From NCBI GenBank assembly GCA_022818135.1, contig JAFMSR010000005.1, positions 29,695,100 to 29,759,099 of the forward strand: DNA of 64,000 nucleotides, read 5' to 3'. Position 1 is the stretch's first letter. Each line of letters opens with the position of its first letter. Both the position numbers and the translations under genes were made by a program. The stretch comes from Saxidomus purpurata. Lineage: Eukaryota; Mollusca; Bivalvia; Venerida; Veneridae. The notes under the pieces are model-generated. The model searched no databases. It saw only the letters and a program-made list of their open reading frames with translations, and was not told the origin of the DNA. Shown here piece after piece: positions 63,531 through 64,000 of the stretch.

Positions 63531-64000
63531 CTCCACAAAAGAGCGCACTTATTAACTCACCTAAGCACGATGTGTTCAATGGTGAGCTTATATTATGACT
63601 GATATCCGGTGTCGACGAAGTCCAGCAGAGCGTATGCTATGGTGGTGTGTCAGTCGTTCGTCCGTAAACCTTTCCTTGATAGCACCCTGAAGGTCACAAT
63701 TTTCGTTTGTCTTTCATGAAACTTGCTCAGAGGGTTTCATGCAACCTATAAATGATCCCTTTTGTTCTGGGGTCAGTGGGCCAAAATCAAAATCAAAGCC
63801 TTTCCTCAATCAAACTCCAAACTATTTTCACGAAACCTACTAAATACAATCAAGTCCCATATTTGACTATTGTTCCATATTAAAATCAGTCATTTTTTGT
63901 ATTTATTTCCAATAAAAAGGAAATACATTTAGCTACAGACGTGTCTGACTATGGCAATTTGATTGGCATAAAATATCGTCAGATCATTAGGTTAATTCAC
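63531..64000. other. likely interspersed repeat and spacer
   Basis: AACTCACCTAAGCACGATG, GGTGAGCTTATATTATGACTG and GTCAGTCGTTCGTCCGTAAA resemble a common bivalve interspersed repeat, judged by recollection only. TTTCATGAAACTTGCTCAGA follows, of the same style. No gene. Confidence 0.35.

Overview
The window is eukaryotic, AT-rich nuclear DNA, most likely from a marine bivalve mollusc. It holds a ten-exon host gene with GT-AG introns, a PNMA-type Ty3/gypsy retrotransposon, a Maverick/Polinton, tRNA-derived SINEs and many satellites and foldback elements. The phylum is an inference from gene and repeat style and was not tested by a search. Only two host protein genes can be supported: a D-aspartate oxidase (exons between 7307 and 26322, + strand) and a DZIP3-like HEPN-domain protein (62251-62901, + strand). 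Almost everything else is mobile or tandemly repeated DNA.

Layout. 1-1834: a 28-bp minisatellite, then a foldback element whose loop is a 21-bp minisatellite. 1835-7286: AT-rich spacer. 7307-26322: D-aspartate oxidase. Its intron 7 (11438-24704) contains a complete 10.9-kb Ty3/gypsy element (12408-23271) with 957-bp LTRs, a TGAC target duplication, a 2.8-kb leader, gag and pol. 26996-28293: GGCC-rich and GTAGCA repeats. 28710-28980: two tRNA-derived SINE heads.

29502-44623: a Polinton on the minus strand. Read from right to left it carries family-B DNA polymerase, an unidentified decayed gene, packaging ATPase, two small basic proteins, two small conserved proteins, a retroviral-type integrase, penton, a basic virion protein and the major capsid protein. 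The element is dead. Integrase is split by a 1.66-kb element flanked by CAATTG. ATPase is split by an 821-bp TTAA-flanked element and then by a 1.15-kb tandem duplication. Penton, integrase and polymerase also carry stops or frameshifts. The major capsid gene and several small genes remain open.

44978-48811: a stray polymerase fragment, locally duplicated segments, a CTTGGCTGG-type minisatellite, and a homopolymer-rich tract that may be unreliable assembly. 48830-51660: a dead LINE on the minus strand between two SINE-like sequences. 52540-53170: a ~105-bp minisatellite. 53571-54615: a foldback element. 56150-58865: a 44-bp satellite with a palindrome in each unit. 58866-60190: a second GGCC-rich array, inverted relative to the one near 27 kb. 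60193-61622: a foldback with another foldback nested in one arm. 62251-62901: the HEPN gene. 63100-64000: ~155-bp degenerate repeats.

The host genes show no functional link to each other. The main story is layered transposition: a very young retrotransposon inside a metabolic gene, and an old Polinton in which the order of later insertions and a duplication can be read from target-site duplications and breakpoints.
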